The notes under the pieces were generated by a model. That model searched no databases. It was given only the letters and a program-made list of their open reading frames with translations, and was not told where the DNA came from. 15,472 nucleotides of DNA, taken from NCBI GenBank assembly GCA_027031325.1, contig JALVRI010000278.1:1-15472 (forward strand). The letters are read 5' to 3'. Shown here piece after piece: positions 12,830-15,472 of this stretch; position 1 is the stretch's first letter, and each line of letters opens with the position of its first letter. A program made the position numbers and the translations under genes. This DNA is from Desulfobacteraceae bacterium. Its GTDB lineage: Bacteria > Desulfobacterota > Desulfobacteria > Desulfobacterales > Desulfosarcinaceae.

Positions 12830-13504
12830 ATGTTTGTCAGCAGATCAATGACCGCCAAAGTGATCACCATCGACAAGGAGACCTCGATTTACGAAGCCCA
12901 GGACATCATGACCGAAAACAATATCAGGCATCTGCCGGTGGTGGAGGCCGACAACACCCTCGTGGGGATAGTGACCGACAGGGATATCCGGAGCGCGCTG
13001 CCACCGCGCTTTGCCAAGGGGCTGGGCAGTGCCGATGACCGCAGGAAATATGACGACCTGAAAGTCAAAGAGATCATGAGTATCAACCCGATCACGATTT
13101 CACCGACCGATACCATCCAGGACGCCCTGGTGCTGATTCAGCGTCACAAGGTGGGGGCTTTCCCGGTGGTCGACGAGAAAGGTTGCCTCATGGGTATAAT
13201 TTCAGTCCGCGATCTGCTGCGCACGTTCATCAATGTTCTAGGCATAGGCGAGCCGGGTACTTTGCTGTGTATCATAGTCGAAGAAAAAGTCGGCCAATTG
13301 AAGAAGATAGTCGACGCCGTTACAGAAGAGAATATTTCTTTCGGCAGCGTCTTGGTGGCGCGTTACTGGGAAGAAGGCAAGCGGGCCGTTTTCCCTTACC
13401 TGCTGACTAACAACGTGGCAAGGGTCAAAAAGAAAATCCGGGATTTGGGCTTTACAATCCTGGATCCGATGCAGTGGTACCTGGATCAGCTTCCAAAGCC
13501 GTAA
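12830..13504 (+). CDS. acuB: AcuB-like protein: tandem CBS domains plus C-terminal ACT-like domain
   Basis: A 224-residue cytoplasmic regulatory protein. CBS domain 1 covers about residues 5-60 (SMTAKVITIDKETSIYEAQ to GIVTDRDIRSAL) and CBS domain 2 about residues 80-135 (VKEIMSINPITISPTDTIQD to GIISVRDLLRTF). Such pairs bind adenosine nucleotides. The C-terminal third (LLCIIVEEKVGQLKKIVDAV to IRDLGFTIL) reads as an ACT-like ligand-binding domain. Length and layout match AcuB of the Bacillus acetoin-utilisation operon acuABC, whose biochemical role is still unclear. Placement directly after an AcuC-type deacetylase supports the name. The ATG at 12830 is used because GGAGG ends 6 bases upstream; the GTG at 12818 would contain that ribosome-binding site. 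Possible role: couple energy charge to protein acetylation (inference). Confidence 0.88.
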   Translation: MFVSRSMTAKVITIDKETSIYEAQDIMTENNIRHLPVVEADNTLVGIVTDRDIRSALPPRFAKGLGSADDRRKYDDLKVKEIMSINPITISPTDTIQDALVLIQRHKVGAFPVVDEKGCLMGIISVRDLLRTFINVLGIGEPGTLLCIIVEEKVGQLKKIVDAVTEENISFGSVLVARYWEEGKRAVFPYLLTNNVARVKKKIRDLGFTILDPMQWYLDQLPKP

Positions 13505-13593
13505 CATGGAGTCAAGTTGCCTTTCTTCCAGACTGGAAGGAAAAGATCTTGTTGCAAGGTGACCGGATGCTGAAGTCTTGAGGGGGCCAATCC

Positions 13594-14412
13594 ATGGACC
13601 GTTGCCCTTACGATGACCTTTTTATCTACTATTTCCGGGGAAGCCTGCCGTACGGGATTTCCTTCGAACGATCCGGTTTCCTGGGGGCCTGGGAAGAAGA
13701 AAGTGATTGCTTTCTGTTTTTCAGGCAGGCAGCCGACCATCTTGTTGGCCGCCTGCTCGAGTCCTGTCCTGCTGTCGAGCTGGTCGACACCTACCGCATG
13801 TCCTATGAACAATGGCAAGGCAAGCAGCCGGAGGTGGTCGATGCCGGGGACTTCCTGATAGCTCCACCCTGGCACAGGTTCGATCCGCCGCTTGACAAGG
13901 CCTGTATATGGCTTGACCCGGGATTGGTTTTCGGCAATTGTCAGCATCCTACCACCATCCATTGCATCGCGGCCATCAGAAGGGCTTTTGCCCGCCGCAA
14001 CCCATCCAGGGTGGCCGACCTTGGAACCGGCACCGGTGTGCTTGCCTTGGCGGCGGCTTTCATGGGCGGACGGCAGGTGCTGGCAGTCGACCTGAACGCC
14101 CTGGCGGCCTCCACGGCCCTGAGAAATGTCAGGCTCAATCGCATGGACGACAAGATCCTGGTGGTACGCGGAAGGGCCGATAATTTTATGGACTTGCCGT
14201 TTGATCTTGTGGTATCGAATATCCATTATGACGTGATGCGCCGGATGTTGGCCGCCGAAAGCTTCCGGCAGCCCAAGCAATACATATTTTCCGGACTGCT
14301 TCGGAGCGAGGCTCGCTTGATAGAAGACGAACTGAGGCGGCAGGCGGTCAAAATCGTCGAAACCTGGCATCAGGACGGCATTTGGTATACTTTTTTGGCC
14401 GAAACTTTTTAA
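13594..14412 (+). CDS. PrmA-like SAM-dependent methyltransferase
   Basis: A 272-residue class I methyltransferase related to ribosomal protein L11 methyltransferase PrmA. The PrmA-type block WLDPGLVFGNCQHPTT (residues 107-121) precedes SAM motif I VADLGTGTGVLALAAA (140-155) and the acidic strand-2 residue in VLAVDLNALA. The post-IV motif reads SNIHYDVM, where PrmA has N-I-L-A. Relative to PrmA, the loop is FGNCQHPTT instead of FGTGTHPTT. The N-terminal ~90 residues (DDLFIYYFRGSLPYGI) only loosely resemble the PrmA substrate domain, so the target may not be L11. Start: GAGGGGG is 8 bases upstream of ATG 13594. The gene follows acuB by 89 bp. Protein methyltransferase is likely; the substrate is not assigned. 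Confidence 0.82.
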   Translation: MDRCPYDDLFIYYFRGSLPYGISFERSGFLGAWEEESDCFLFFRQAADHLVGRLLESCPAVELVDTYRMSYEQWQGKQPEVVDAGDFLIAPPWHRFDPPLDKACIWLDPGLVFGNCQHPTTIHCIAAIRRAFARRNPSRVADLGTGTGVLALAAAFMGGRQVLAVDLNALAASTALRNVRLNRMDDKILVVRGRADNFMDLPFDLVVSNIHYDVMRRMLAAESFRQPKQYIFSGLLRSEARLIEDELRRQAVKIVETWHQDGIWYTFLAETF

Positions 14413-14529
14413 TGATCTTGGCCTCGATGCCGGCAGTCCGCAGCGGAAGTTGGTAACACCATCAGACGCGGAGCCCAAGAGGCAGCTGCCGGTAATTGGT
14501 CGCCTGCTTACAATTCCGGTAGGTGGAGC

Positions 14530-15369
14530 ATGTTGATCAGATGTTGGGGGTCAAGGGGGTCCATCCCGGTTTCCGGCCCTGAATATATCAAGTACGGTGG
14601 TGATACCACCTGCATGGAGATCCGGGCCAAGAGCGGGGACGTTATCATCGTCGATGCGGGTACCGGTATCCGGCGGTTGGGCAACCACCTCATCAAGGAA
14701 GGGTGCTACAAGTACAACTTCCTTTTAACCCACGGTCACTGGGATCACCTGATGGGGTTTCCCTTTTTCAAGCCCCTTTTTCTGGAACATCCCGAAATAA
14801 GGATGCACAGTGGCGCTTTTCACAAGAAATTCATGGAGAGCATGTTCTCCAAGGTCATGGCGCCGCCTAACTTCCCGGTCCGGTTTTCAGATCTGAAGGC
14901 CAAGATAATCTATGAAGAAGCCCGGCCCGAAAAATTCGAGATCGGCTCGATCACGGTGGTGCCCATCCAGATAAGTCATCCCAACACGGGCAAGGGCTAC
15001 AAGTTTATCGAAGACGGCAAGACTTTCGTTTTCCTGACAGACAACGAACTGGGTTTCGTCCATCCCGGCGGTCTTACCAGCATGGAGTACCTGGCTTTTT
15101 GCGAGGGAGCCGACCTGCTGATCCATGATGCCGAATATACCCCCCAGGAGTACAAGCTGCTGATCGAGTGGGGGCATTCTTCCTACGTGGACGTCCTGGA
15201 CATTGCTTTTCATGCCAGCGTGGGGAAGCTGGGACTTTTTCACCTCAACCAGGAGCGGACCGATCAGGAAGTAGATGAAATAGTCGAGGCTTGTCAGAAG
15301 ATAATAACGGACCGTGGCAAGAAACTTGAATGTTTTGCAGTTGCCGCCGGCATGACTTTCGAACTCTGA
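14530..15369 (+). CDS. MBL-fold metallohydrolase
   Basis: A 279-residue cytoplasmic hydrolase of the metallo-beta-lactamase fold, in the branch resembling phosphodiesterase/RNase Z-type enzymes. The N-terminus MLIRCWGSRGSIPVSGPEYI with YGGDTTCMEI is characteristic of that branch. The dinuclear metal site is complete: H68, H70, D72 and H73 in THGHWDHLMG, H150 in QISHPN, D171 in FLTDNE, and the late histidines in WGHSSYVD and LFHLNQERTD. A substrate of phosphodiester type is plausible but not shown. GGAG lies just upstream of ATG 14530. The gene ends 36 bases before a good terminator, so the acuC-to-MBL series probably ends here. The 117 bp before it contain no promoter that I can support. Confidence 0.88.
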   Translation: MLIRCWGSRGSIPVSGPEYIKYGGDTTCMEIRAKSGDVIIVDAGTGIRRLGNHLIKEGCYKYNFLLTHGHWDHLMGFPFFKPLFLEHPEIRMHSGAFHKKFMESMFSKVMAPPNFPVRFSDLKAKIIYEEARPEKFEIGSITVVPIQISHPNTGKGYKFIEDGKTFVFLTDNELGFVHPGGLTSMEYLAFCEGADLLIHDAEYTPQEYKLLIEWGHSSYVDVLDIAFHASVGKLGLFHLNQERTDQEVDEIVEACQKIITDRGKKLECFAVAAGMTFEL

Positions 15370-15405
15370 AAGCCGGAGGGACAAGTTGACTATGGTTTGA
15401 AATCT

Positions 15406-15427
15406 GGAGACCGGCGGGTCTCCTTTT
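15406..15427 (+). terminator. Intrinsic terminator after the MBL-fold gene
   Basis: GGAGACC, loop GGCG, GGTCTCC: a perfect 7-bp stem followed by TTTTGGTTG. It lies 37 bases after the MBL stop, and the probable last gene of the plus-strand series ends here. Confidence 0.8.
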
Positions 15428-15451
15428 GGTTGTAAAAGGGACGGGTGTGGC

Positions 15452-15472
15452 ATGGAAGAATTGATCCACCAG
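15452..15472 (+). CDS. Possible start of a new gene, cut by the window end
   Basis: ATG GAA GAA TTG ATC CAC CAG reads MEELIHQ and stays open to the last base. AAAAGGGA lies 10-17 bases upstream, a loose ribosome-binding site, and the terminator at 15406-15427 closes the previous transcript. Too short to identify. Confidence 0.3.

Noticed and set aside
13522..13542. Nine-base-pair hairpin between acuB and the methyltransferase gene
   Set aside because: It has one G-U pair, a 3-base loop and no T-tract, so termination is not supported; not listed as a feature.
13486..14478. 330-codon minus-strand frame opposite the PrmA-like gene
   Set aside because: Antisense shadow of a gene with clear SAM-binding motifs and a good ribosome-binding site.

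Overview
The window is an ordinary-looking chromosomal segment from a moderately GC-rich anaerobe. The trpB2 protein, the HDAC/AcuB pair, the PrmA-like methyltransferase, the MBL protein and the small four-cysteine protein read most like Desulfobacterota (former Deltaproteobacteria). A Peptococcaceae-type Firmicute is less likely but not excluded. This placement comes from remembered protein style, not from a search. No transposase, phage gene, CRISPR array, rRNA or tRNA was seen.

Layout. (1) 1-3500: the C-terminal part of a sigma-54 enhancer-binding regulator with a TyrR-like helix-turn-helix, a 450-bp gap with a very good -24/-12 promoter, then alanine dehydrogenase (ald) and alanine racemase (alr). 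(2) 3456-5323, minus strand: a leader peptide and intrinsic terminator that form an apparent tryptophan attenuator, trpB2, and a small four-cysteine protein translationally coupled to trpB2. (3) 5401-8496, plus strand: aspartate kinase, a small heat-shock protein, and an MFS transporter of the HcaT/nucleoside-symporter-like type. (4) 8534-10327, minus strand: a two-gene operon of an alpha/alpha-toroid protein and a left-handed beta-helix acyltransferase, probably for cell-surface glycan or lipid modification. (5) 10538-11341: a secreted protein made of two copies of one domain and a degenerate C-terminal CFI-box. (6) 11813-15369, plus strand: an AcuC-type deacetylase, an AcuB-type CBS-ACT protein, a PrmA-like methyltransferase and an MBL-fold hydrolase, ending at a good terminator. 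A new reading frame may begin at the very end.

How the genes work together. The first half is about amino acids: alanine interconversion and deamination under a probable nitrogen- or amino-acid-responsive sigma-54 regulator, indole salvage to tryptophan by TrpB2 under ribosome-mediated attenuation, and the entry step of the aspartate family. The acuC-acuB pair suggests control of acetyl-CoA metabolism through protein deacetylation.

The most interesting signals are non-coding. One is the trpB2 attenuator: a 17-residue leader with one Trp codon, a perfect 10-bp terminator and a competing antiterminator. Another is the sigma-54 promoter in front of ald. The third is a dispersed palindromic repeat with one copy in the ald leader and one about 10.6 kb away as a perfect 19-bp hairpin.
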